Assembly: GCF_002798015.1 (NCBI RefSeq)
Contig: NZ_PGTZ01000009.1
Span: forward strand, 248,001-312,000
DNA from: Luteimicrobium subarcticum
GTDB lineage: Bacteria > Actinomycetota > Actinomycetes > Actinomycetales > Cellulomonadaceae
DNA: 64,000 nucleotides
Reading direction: 5' to 3'
Shown here: piece after piece, positions 43,194-50,168 of the stretch
Numbering within the stretch: position 1 is the stretch's first letter
Layout of the letters: every line of letters begins with the position of its first letter
Translations under genes and position numbers: made by a program
Notes under the pieces: model-generated
Seen by the model: only the letters and a program-made list of their open reading frames with translations
The model's database searches: none
What the model was told of the DNA's origin: nothing

Positions 43194-44075
43194 ATGAAGC
43201 TTGCAGTGCTGGACGGCCGCACACCGGTCGTCGTGACCGAGGACCGGGCCGTCGACGTGAGCGCCGTGATCGGCGTGACCGCCGGGTTCGCCGGGCCCTG
43301 GGGGGACTGGCTCGAGCGAGGCCACGACCCGGGGGAGCTGCGCGACCTCGACCTCGCCGGGCTGCCGACGGTCTCGCTCGACGAGGGGCGGCTCACCGCG
43401 CCGCTGGCCCGGCCCCGGAAGATCGTCGCCGCGCCGGTCAACTACCTGGACCACAAGATCGAGATGTCCGAGCAGAAGTCCGTCGCGGACTACGGCGTCT
43501 TCCTCAAGGCCGGCACGTCGGTCATCGGTCCCCGCGAGGTCGTCGAGCTGCCCTACGAGGACCTGCGCACCGACCAGGAGGGCGAGCTCGCCGTGGTGGT
43601 GGGGCGCACCGCGCGCCATGTGACGGCGGACGCCGCCCTCGACCACGTGCTCGGGTACACCTGCGGGCTCGACATCAGCCTGCGGTCCACCGAGGACCGT
43701 TCGACCCGCAAGTCGTTCGACACCTTCACGCCGCTCGGGCCGTGGATCGTGACGGCGGACGAGGTCCCGGACCCCGACGCGCTCGACCTGAGGTGCTGGG
43801 TCGCGGGGGAGCTGCGGCAGGAGACCAGTACCTCCGAGCTGTTGTTCTCGGTGCGTGAGCTGATAGCGTACGCGTCGTCGGTGATGACCCTCGAGCCGGG
43901 CGACGTCATCCTCACCGGGACGCCGGCAGGCGTGGGTCCGCTGCGCGACCGTGATGTCGTCCGCCTCGAGATCGGGTCGGTCGGGACGCTCGAGGTGACC
44001 GTCTCGGGGGCACCTGCCGTCCCGTACGCCTCGCGCCCCCGAGGCCGGGCCGCGCTGGCAGGCGGTGCCCGTTGA
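43194..44075 (+). CDS. fumarylpyruvate hydrolase (FAH family)
   Basis: 293 residues, typical two-part FAH: an N-terminal beta domain, then KIVAAPVNYLDHKIEMSEQ, DYGVFLKAGTSVIGP, EDLRTDQEGELAVVVGRTARHVT (metal ligands), DISLRSTEDRSTRKSFDTFTPLGPWIVTADE and EPGDVILTGTPAGVGPLRDRDVVRLEI. It splits fumarylpyruvate into fumarate and pyruvate at the end of the gentisate path. AGGAG-like CGGAGACC precedes the ATG, 23 bases after the hydroxylase stop. It is only a distant relative of the other FAH gene at 33655. Confidence 0.88.
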   Translation: MKLAVLDGRTPVVVTEDRAVDVSAVIGVTAGFAGPWGDWLERGHDPGELRDLDLAGLPTVSLDEGRLTAPLARPRKIVAAPVNYLDHKIEMSEQKSVADYGVFLKAGTSVIGPREVVELPYEDLRTDQEGELAVVVGRTARHVTADAALDHVLGYTCGLDISLRSTEDRSTRKSFDTFTPLGPWIVTADEVPDPDALDLRCWVAGELRQETSTSELLFSVRELIAYASSVMTLEPGDVILTGTPAGVGPLRDRDVVRLEIGSVGTLEVTVSGAPAVPYASRPRGRAALAGGAR

Positions 44076-45184
44076 GCGCGCAGCCGGGCGACCCCGGCCA
44101 GCCCGACCCGAGCCCCGAGCTCGACCGGCTGTACGCCGACTTCGAGCGCAACAGCATGGCACCGCTGTGGACGCAGACGAACGACCTCATGCCGCTCGCT
44201 CCGCGGCCTTCTGCCGTCCCCTTCGTCTGGCGGTGGTCCGAGCTCCTCGACATCGCCCGCCGCGCCGGCGACCTCGTGCCGGTCGGCCGGGGCGGCGAGC
44301 GACGCGCGATCGGGCTCGCGAACCCGGGTCTCGCCCCCACGGCCTATGCGACCCCGACCCTCTGGTGCGCCATCCAGTGGCTGGGGGCGTTCGAGACGGC
44401 ACCCGAGCACCGGCACGCGCAGAACGCGTTCCGGTTCGTCGTCGAGGGTGAGGGCGTGTGGACGGTCGTGAACGGCGACCCGGTCCGGATGAGCCGCGGG
44501 GACCTGCTGCTGACCCCCGGATGGAACTTCCACGGCCACCACAACGACACGGACCAGCCCATGGCGTGGATCGACGGACTGGACGTGCCGTTCGCCCACG
44601 ACATGGACCTCGGGTTCTTCGAGTTCGGCTCGGAGCGTGTGACGGACGAGGCGTCGCCGCACGTCTCGCGGTCCGAGCGCCTCTGGGCCCACCCGGGCCT
44701 GACCCCGTTGTCGTCGCAGGAGGCTCAGGTGGCGACGCCCCTCGGCGCCTACCGCTGGGAGCACACCGACGCGGCGCTGCGGGAGCAGCTCGCGCTCGAG
44801 GACGAAGGGCACCCGGCCACGGTCGAGCAGGGCCATGCGGCCATCAAGTACACGAACCCCACGACCGGCGGTGACGTGCTGCCGACCATGCGGTGCGAGT
44901 TCCACCGGTTGCGCGCGGGGACGCGGACCGCGACGCGACGCGAGGTCGGTTCGTCCGTGTGGCAGGTGTTCGCGGGAAGCGGCGCGGTCGTCATGGACGG
45001 GGAGCGCCGCGAGGTCGTCACGGGCGACCTGTTCGTCCTGCCGTCCTGGACGGCGTGGTCGCTCGAGGCCTCGGACGAGCTGGACCTCTTCCGGTTCTCG
45101 GACGCACCGATCGTCGAGCGTCTCCAGTTCCAGCGGACGTACCTGCCCGACACGGACAGGCTGTTCCCCGGAAGCCGGGGCTGA
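44072..45184 (+). CDS. gentisate 1,2-dioxygenase
   Basis: 370 residues of the bicupin gentisate dioxygenase type. The first cupin has PEHRHAQNAFRFVVEGEG (Fe ligands His113 and His115) and GWNFHGHHNDTDQPMAWIDGLD (His154 region); the second is at about 285-345. The start is TTG overlapping the hydrolase stop (TTGA at 44072-44075), a rare start codon that suggests deliberate damping of translation. It opens the gentisate ring between C1 and C2 to maleylpyruvate, using Fe(II) and oxygen. Confidence 0.9.
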   Translation: MSAQPGDPGQPDPSPELDRLYADFERNSMAPLWTQTNDLMPLAPRPSAVPFVWRWSELLDIARRAGDLVPVGRGGERRAIGLANPGLAPTAYATPTLWCAIQWLGAFETAPEHRHAQNAFRFVVEGEGVWTVVNGDPVRMSRGDLLLTPGWNFHGHHNDTDQPMAWIDGLDVPFAHDMDLGFFEFGSERVTDEASPHVSRSERLWAHPGLTPLSSQEAQVATPLGAYRWEHTDAALREQLALEDEGHPATVEQGHAAIKYTNPTTGGDVLPTMRCEFHRLRAGTRTATRREVGSSVWQVFAGSGAVVMDGERREVVTGDLFVLPSWTAWSLEASDELDLFRFSDAPIVERLQFQRTYLPDTDRLFPGSRG

Positions 45185-45187
45185 GTC

Positions 45188-45721
45188 GTGCCGGCCCGCC
45201 ACGACCTCGTGACGGATCCTGTGATCCGCGCGGACCTGCTGCTGGCGCGTCGGGGGACGGCGTTCTTCTCCCGACAGCTCGGCGCGCTCTCGGCAGCCGA
45301 CCTGCTCGAACCCTCGGCGGTGCCGGGATGGAGCCGCGCGCACGTCGTCGCGCACGTCGGGTACCACGCGCGGGCGCTGGCGCAGCTCCTCGAGGAGGTC
45401 AGGACAGGTCGGCCCGTCGCCGAGGAGGAGGCCGTGGCGGCACCGGCGGAGCGCGTCGCCTACGGGGCGACGCTCCCGCCGGCCGCGCTGCGGCACCTCC
45501 ACGCGCACGCCGCCGTGCACCTGAGTGTGGAGTGGCGCGACCTCCCGCCGGAGCGCTGGGTGGCGACCGGCTCCCTCGACGGCCGCGACACGAGGGTCGC
45601 CGACACCCCCTGGCGACGCGCTCGGGAGGTGTGGCTCGGCGCGGTGGACCTGGCCGCGGGGGCGACCGTCCGGGACGTGCCGGACGCAGTCACACGGCGT
45701 GAGCCCGTGCCGGCACGCTGA
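45188..45721 (+). CDS. shortened maleylpyruvate-isomerase (mycothiol-dependent, DinB-fold) homologue
   Basis: 177 residues from a GTG three bases after the dioxygenase stop. The MDMPI_N/DinB core is clear: LARRGTAFFSRQLGALSAADLLEPSAVPGWSRAHVVAHVGYHARAL (metal His56) and REVWLGAVDL. The usual second half, E-x3-H, is present only as Glu147 followed by Gly151 (REVWLGAVDL) where a histidine is expected, and the family's C-terminal domain is missing (mature members are about 240 residues). So it may not bind zinc or mycothiol normally. Context still says isomerisation of maleylpyruvate to fumarylpyruvate. It overlaps the convergent LacI gene by 32 bases. Confidence 0.8.
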   Translation: MPARHDLVTDPVIRADLLLARRGTAFFSRQLGALSAADLLEPSAVPGWSRAHVVAHVGYHARALAQLLEEVRTGRPVAEEEAVAAPAERVAYGATLPPAALRHLHAHAAVHLSVEWRDLPPERWVATGSLDGRDTRVADTPWRRAREVWLGAVDLAAGATVRDVPDAVTRREPVPAR

Positions 45722-46745
45722 CCGTGCTGGCACGGACCACGAGGGAGGGTTCGAGCACCACGGCACGGTGGTGGTGCTCGGGCCCACCGCGTGCTTCGTC
45801 GAGGACCAGCTCGGTCCCGACGCGCCCCATCTCCTCGCCGGGCTGCGCGACCGTCGTGATCGGCGTCGGGCTGTCCCAGGCGGCTTGGTTGTTGTCGTAG
45901 CCGACGACCCCCACGGCGCCGGGGACGTCGACGTCGGACATGGCGAACGCCTGCAGGATCCCGGCGGCCAGCAGGTCGGTCGCGGCCACGACGCCGTCCA
46001 CGCGGCCCGCGCGCACGTCGTCGACGAGCGCGCCACCCACCTCCCAGCCGTCGGCGCGGTTGACGCCGGTGGGCACGACCGTGCGGACGTGCTCGGCGCC
46101 GCGCTCGCGGACCGCGCGAGCGAAGCCGCGCGCTCGGTGCTGCACGGGCTCGAGCGCCTCGGGGCCCCCGACGAACACGAGCCGGCGGCGACCGGTGTCG
46201 ACGAGGTGGCTCGTCGCGAGCCAGCCCCCCCGCTCGTTGTCCACCGAGACGCTGCAGAAGCGCGTCGTGGGGACCGCGAGGTTGAGCATCACGGTGGGCG
46301 CCGAGCGGGGCGCCTCGTCGGCGATGGCGGCGAAGTGCTGCTCGTCGTTGAGGGTGAGCAGGAGCCCGGCGACCCGCGCCTGCCCGAACGTCCGCAGGTG
46401 ACGTGTCTCGCGCTCGAGCCGGGTGTCGCTGTTGGCGATCATCAGGGTGTGATCGGCTGCCTCGGCCGCGGTCTCGGCGCCTCGGGCCACGTCGACGAAC
46501 AGGGAGTTGCTCAGGTCGGGCAGGACGATCCCGACGGTCCGGCTGGACCCGGCGGCCAGGGACCGGGCGATGCCGTCCGGCACGTAGTCGAGCAGGGTCA
46601 TCGCGCGGACGACCTTCTCGGTGGTCGCGGGCGCGACGCGGGCGGGGTGGTTGAGGACGTTGGAGACGGTCCCGATCGAGACACCGGCCAGCCGCGCGAC
46701 GTCGGAGATGCCGGTCCGGGAGGGTCCGGGCCTCTTGCTGCTCAT
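45690..46745 (-). CDS. LacI-family regulator of the rhamnoside module
   Basis: 351 residues. ISDVARLAGVSIGTVSNVLNHPARVAPATTEKV is the HTH and hinge; VGIVLPDLSNSLFVDVARGAETAAEAADHTLMIANSD, SVSVDNERGGWLATSHLVDTGRRRLVFVGGPEALEPVQHRARGF and VVGYDNNQAAWDSPTPITTVAQPGEEMGRVG form the sugar-binding domain. It is divergent from the binding-protein gene across a 215-base spacer with two LacI-style palindromes. Start at 46745: AAGGAG lies about 11 bases away; the next upstream ATG extends into the operator region. Inducer unknown, probably a rhamnosyl sugar. Confidence 0.87.
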   Translation of the reverse strand: MSSKRPGPSRTGISDVARLAGVSIGTVSNVLNHPARVAPATTEKVVRAMTLLDYVPDGIARSLAAGSSRTVGIVLPDLSNSLFVDVARGAETAAEAADHTLMIANSDTRLERETRHLRTFGQARVAGLLLTLNDEQHFAAIADEAPRSAPTVMLNLAVPTTRFCSVSVDNERGGWLATSHLVDTGRRRLVFVGGPEALEPVQHRARGFARAVRERGAEHVRTVVPTGVNRADGWEVGGALVDDVRAGRVDGVVAATDLLAAGILQAFAMSDVDVPGAVGVVGYDNNQAAWDSPTPITTVAQPGEEMGRVGTELVLDEARGGPEHHHRAVVLEPSLVVRASTVSVPARAHAV

Positions 46746-46801
46746 CGGTACCGTGCGCTCCTTCGTGCGGCGTCCAAGGTCACGGAACGATATCAGTCGA
46801 A

Positions 46802-46813
46802 TGAAGCGCTCCA
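46802..46813. promoter_or_regulatory. LacI-type operator 1
   Basis: TGAAGCGCTCCA is a near-palindrome (10 of 12 positions) with the AGCGCT core of LacI/GalR operators. It lies 57 bases upstream of the LacI start and on the regulator side of the spacer, so it probably serves autoregulation. Confidence 0.55.
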
Positions 46814-46910
46814 ACCACGCAGGCATCAGTCCTGTCGATGTCCCGCATCGCCGGTTCGGAAGCCATCCCGTGCGGCTTGATCTCGCACGAGCGTGCCGCC
46901 TACCTTCGAT

Positions 46911-46928
46911 CCTTGAAACGCTTTAAGG
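46911..46928. promoter_or_regulatory. LacI-type operator 2 (transporter side)
   Basis: CCTTGAAACGCTTTAAGG matches its own reverse complement at 14 of 18 positions and has the AAACGCTTT core. It lies 33 bases before the binding-protein start, close to the expected transcription start, where LacI-type repressors act. With the site at 46802-46813 it could support looping across 100 bases. Confidence 0.6.
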
Positions 46929-46960
46929 CGTTCGACCCCGCCCTTCAAGGAGGAAGTGTG

Positions 46961-48268
46961 ATGTTTCAGCGAGGACGCAGGACGGCACGGCTCACCGCCG
47001 GCCTGAGCATCGTGGCGGCTGGCGCGCTGGCCCTGTCGGCCTGCTCCGGCTCGGACTCGAGCTCCGGCAGCGACGCGAAGTCCGGACCCTTCAAGTACCT
47101 CTCGTTCTCCGAGAACACGACGATCCAGGACACGCTCAAGACGCTCGCGTCCGGCCAGTGCGCGGATGCGAACTCGAAGGCGGAGCTCCAGGTCACCACG
47201 CAGCCCCAGGCGAGCTTCGATCAGCAGATCCAGCTGCTCGCCGGCCAGGGAGCGCTGCCGTCGATCTTCCCCGCCGGAAACTCGCCGTCGGTCGCGAAGG
47301 AGCTCGACCGCTCCAGCAGCCTCGTCGACACCGGTGCCGAGCTCGAAGCTCTCGGCGACTCCGACGACATCCTGCCCGCCGCCAAGTCCACGATCGAGAA
47401 GCTCTACGACGGGAAGGACTACGTCCTCCCGACCGAGCTCAACGTCGAGGGCATCTGGTACAACAAGAAGCTCTTCGCCGACAACGGCATCGAGGCCCCG
47501 GCGACCTGGGGCGACCTGACCGCCGACGCGGCGAAGCTCGAGGCCGCAGGCGTCCAGCCGTTCGCCGCGGACGGCAAGGACGGCTGGCCACTCACCCGGC
47601 TCATCGGCAACTACATCTACCGGTCCGTCGGCGCGGACGCCCTCCAGGCCGTGGCCGACGGCAAGGCCAAGCTGACGGACCAGGCCTACGTCGACGCCGC
47701 ACAGGCCGTCGCCGACCTCGGAGCCAAGGGCTACTTCGGCAAGTCGGTCGGCTCGATCGACTACACGACCGCGATGAACCAGTTCCTCACGGGCAAGGCC
47801 GGGATGTACTACATGGGCTCGTGGGCTCTCGCGAACTTCAACGACCCGAAGCAGAACCAGATCGGTGCCGACAACATCGGGTTCGTGCCGTTCCCGACCG
47901 TCAGCGGTGGCAAGGGCGGCTCCGAGCTCGCGGCGAACGTCGGCGTCCCGCTCGCGCTCTCCAAGAAGAGCTACGACTCCGGGTCGAAGGCGTGGCTCGA
48001 CTGCATCGCGAAGAACTATGGCGCGGCGGCCCTCAAGGGCAGCGGCACCATCACGGGCTTCAAGGTCAACGGTGACGCGGGCAAGGTGCCCGCGCTGACC
48101 AAGTCCGTCCAGGAGCAGATCGACTCGAGCACGGACACCGTCCTCTGGTTCGAGGCGCTGTTCGACCCGAAGGCGACGACGACCTCCCAGACCAACGCCG
48201 CACTCCTCGTGAACGGCAAGCTCTCGGCCGCGGACTTCATGTCGAAGATCCAGGCCGACCTCGGCTGA
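46961..48268 (+). CDS. extracellular sugar-binding lipoprotein (ABC importer, CUT1)
   Basis: 435 residues, AAGGAGGA 7 bases upstream. Signal peptide with lipobox LSAC (Cys28) and Ser/Gly linker; then a family 1 solute-binding fold: FKYLSFSENTTIQDTLKTLA, SFDQQIQLLAGQGALPSIFPAGN, YVLPTELNVEGIWYNKKLFADNGIEAPATWGDL, FLTGKAGMYYMGSWALANF and ANVGVPLALSKKSYDSG. It captures an oligosaccharide for the two permeases that follow. Given the GH78 gene in the same operon, rhamnose-containing oligosaccharides are likely. Confidence 0.9.
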   Translation: MFQRGRRTARLTAGLSIVAAGALALSACSGSDSSSGSDAKSGPFKYLSFSENTTIQDTLKTLASGQCADANSKAELQVTTQPQASFDQQIQLLAGQGALPSIFPAGNSPSVAKELDRSSSLVDTGAELEALGDSDDILPAAKSTIEKLYDGKDYVLPTELNVEGIWYNKKLFADNGIEAPATWGDLTADAAKLEAAGVQPFAADGKDGWPLTRLIGNYIYRSVGADALQAVADGKAKLTDQAYVDAAQAVADLGAKGYFGKSVGSIDYTTAMNQFLTGKAGMYYMGSWALANFNDPKQNQIGADNIGFVPFPTVSGGKGGSELAANVGVPLALSKKSYDSGSKAWLDCIAKNYGAAALKGSGTITGFKVNGDAGKVPALTKSVQEQIDSSTDTVLWFEALFDPKATTTSQTNAALLVNGKLSAADFMSKIQADLG

Positions 48269-48284
48269 CCAGCTCCCCGCTGAA

Positions 48285-48318
48285 GTGTCGCCGGGAGCCG
48301 CCCGGCTCCCGGCGACAC
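48285..48318 (+). terminator. 16-bp perfect hairpin after the binding-protein gene
   Basis: GTGTCGCCGGGAGCCG (48285-48300) pairs with CGGCTCCCGGCGACAC (48303-48318) around two bases, 16 bases after the stop of the binding-protein gene and 44 before the permease. No U tract. Such hairpins stabilise or partly terminate mRNA and give more binding protein than permease. Confidence 0.8.
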
Positions 48319-48362
48319 CCGCGAACCCGGCGCGCACGGCGCCCCCACACAAGGTGATCCCC

Positions 48363-49247
48363 ATGAAGTCTGTCTTCGGCGACCGTCGCGCCGTCATCCT
48401 GCTCCTGACACCAGCCCTGCTCGTCTACTCGCTGGTGATGCTCGTCCCCGTCGTCTGGTCGCTCGGATACACGTTCTTCGAGGGCAACGCGATCAACGGC
48501 TTCTCGTTCGCCGGCCTCGACAACTTCCGTGAGCTCCTCTCGGACCCCGACGCGCACGCAGCGCTCTGGTTCACGGTCCGCTTCGCGCTGGTGCTCACCG
48601 TGGTGCAGGTTGCTATGGGCTACCTGCTCTCCCTGCTGTACGTGTTCGTGCTGCGGCGCGCCTCGAGCCTCGTGCGTACCCTCGTCTTCTTCCCGGTGAT
48701 CCTGCCGACCGTCGCAGTCTCGCTGCTCTTCCAGCAGCTCTTCGAGTACGCGCCGCGCAACGGGCCGGTGAACTCGCTGCTCAACGTGTTCGGGATCCAC
48801 TCGGTGGACTGGTTCGGTTCGAGCGGGTCGGCCTTCTGGGTCCTGATCATCATGGAGACCTGGCGCTCGATGGGCTTCTACGCCGTCCTGCTCTACGCCG
48901 GCCTCGTGGACATCCCCGAGGAGATCCTCGAGTCCGCCCGTCTCGACGGTGCGTCGGGCGTCCGGCTCGTGCGGCACGTCGTCGTGCCGTTGTCGCTGCC
49001 GGTGCTCCTGTCGTCCGTCATCTTCTCGATCAACGGGACTCTGAAGATCTTCGACTCCGTGGTCGCACTGACGAACGGGGGCCCGGGCAGCTCGACCACA
49101 CCCCTGACCGTCTACATGTTCCAGACGTCGTTCTCGTACGGCGAGTACGGCTACGGCAGCACCATCGCTCTGCTGCTGACCATGCTCTGCCTCGTGGTCA
49201 CGCTCTTCATCTTCCGTACCTCCCGTCGCGACACCACCAAGGCCTGA
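48363..49247 (+). CDS. CUT1 sugar ABC permease, subunit 1
   Basis: 294 residues, six transmembrane helices (TM1 AVILLLTPALLVYSLVMLVPVVWSLGYTF). The EAA loop EEILESARLDGASGVRLVRHVVVPLSLP is the contact point for the ATPase. ATG at 48363 with AAGGTGAT upstream is preferred over an upstream in-frame ATG inside the hairpin. It forms the channel together with the next permease. No ATPase gene is in the operon, as in other actinobacterial CUT1 systems that share MsiK. Confidence 0.9.
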   Translation: MKSVFGDRRAVILLLTPALLVYSLVMLVPVVWSLGYTFFEGNAINGFSFAGLDNFRELLSDPDAHAALWFTVRFALVLTVVQVAMGYLLSLLYVFVLRRASSLVRTLVFFPVILPTVAVSLLFQQLFEYAPRNGPVNSLLNVFGIHSVDWFGSSGSAFWVLIIMETWRSMGFYAVLLYAGLVDIPEEILESARLDGASGVRLVRHVVVPLSLPVLLSSVIFSINGTLKIFDSVVALTNGGPGSSTTPLTVYMFQTSFSYGEYGYGSTIALLLTMLCLVVTLFIFRTSRRDTTKA

Positions 49248-49250
49248 CCG

Positions 49251-50168
49251 ATGACTGTGACCTCCACGCCGGCGCACGCCCGGCCCACCACGCGTCCCGC
49301 ACAGCCCGCACGTCGGTCCCGACTGCGGCGCCTCCGCCGCAACCCGCTCGGGACCGTGGCGACCTGGGCCGCGACCACGCTGCTCCTGCTCGTCATCCTG
49401 ATCCCTCTCGTCTGGCTCGTCCTCGGGTCCCTGAAGACGCAGAACGAGATCCTCAACAAGCCGGCGTTCTCGCTGCCCGACGACTGGTTCAACTTCCAGA
49501 ACTACGTCGACGCGGTGGTCGACGGAAATCTGGGCACCTACGCGCGCAACAGCATCGTCGCGGTCTTCCCGTCCCTCTTCATGACCATCCTGTTCGGGGT
49601 GGCGGCCGGGTTCGCCCTCGAGATCCTCGTGTGGAAGGGCAGGGGCGCGGTCCTCGTCAGCTTCCTGGCGGGGATCATGGTGCCGGGGCAGATGATCCTG
49701 CTCCCGCTGTTCACGATCTATTTCAACCTGCACCTCACCGGCACGCTGCTGCCGCTGGTCATCACCTACACGGCCATCGGGCTGCCGCTGACCGTGTTCA
49801 TGATGGCGACGTTCTTCCGCGGCGTGCCACGCGAGATCTTCGAGGCCGCCACGCTCGACGGCGCGAGCACGATCCGCCAGTTCTTCTCCGTGGGCCTTCC
49901 TCTCGTGCGGAACGCCATCTTCACGGTCGCTCTCGTCCAGTTCTTCTTCATCTGGAACGACCTGCTGATCGCGATGACGTTCACCAGCAGCGACGACCTC
50001 CGCACCATCCAGGTCGGTCTGCTCAACTTCCAGGGCCAGTTCGGCCAGGTCGAGTACGGGCCGACGCTTGCGGCAGTGTGCCTCAACGTGTTCGCGACGG
50101 GCGCCATCTACCTGTTCCTCAACCAGCGGGTCATGAAGGGCCTGACGGCCGGCTCGGTGAAGGGATGA
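49251..50168 (+). CDS. CUT1 sugar ABC permease, subunit 2
   Basis: 305 residues. An arginine-rich N-terminus (RRSRLRRLRRNPLG) precedes six helices; the EAA motif REIFEAATLDGASTIRQFFSVGLPLVRNAIFTVALVQFFFIWND is present. It starts three bases after the first permease stop and ends overlapping the rhamnosidase start by ATGA. Partner of the previous protein. Confidence 0.9.
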   Translation: MTVTSTPAHARPTTRPAQPARRSRLRRLRRNPLGTVATWAATTLLLLVILIPLVWLVLGSLKTQNEILNKPAFSLPDDWFNFQNYVDAVVDGNLGTYARNSIVAVFPSLFMTILFGVAAGFALEILVWKGRGAVLVSFLAGIMVPGQMILLPLFTIYFNLHLTGTLLPLVITYTAIGLPLTVFMMATFFRGVPREIFEAATLDGASTIRQFFSVGLPLVRNAIFTVALVQFFFIWNDLLIAMTFTSSDDLRTIQVGLLNFQGQFGQVEYGPTLAAVCLNVFATGAIYLFLNQRVMKGLTAGSVKG

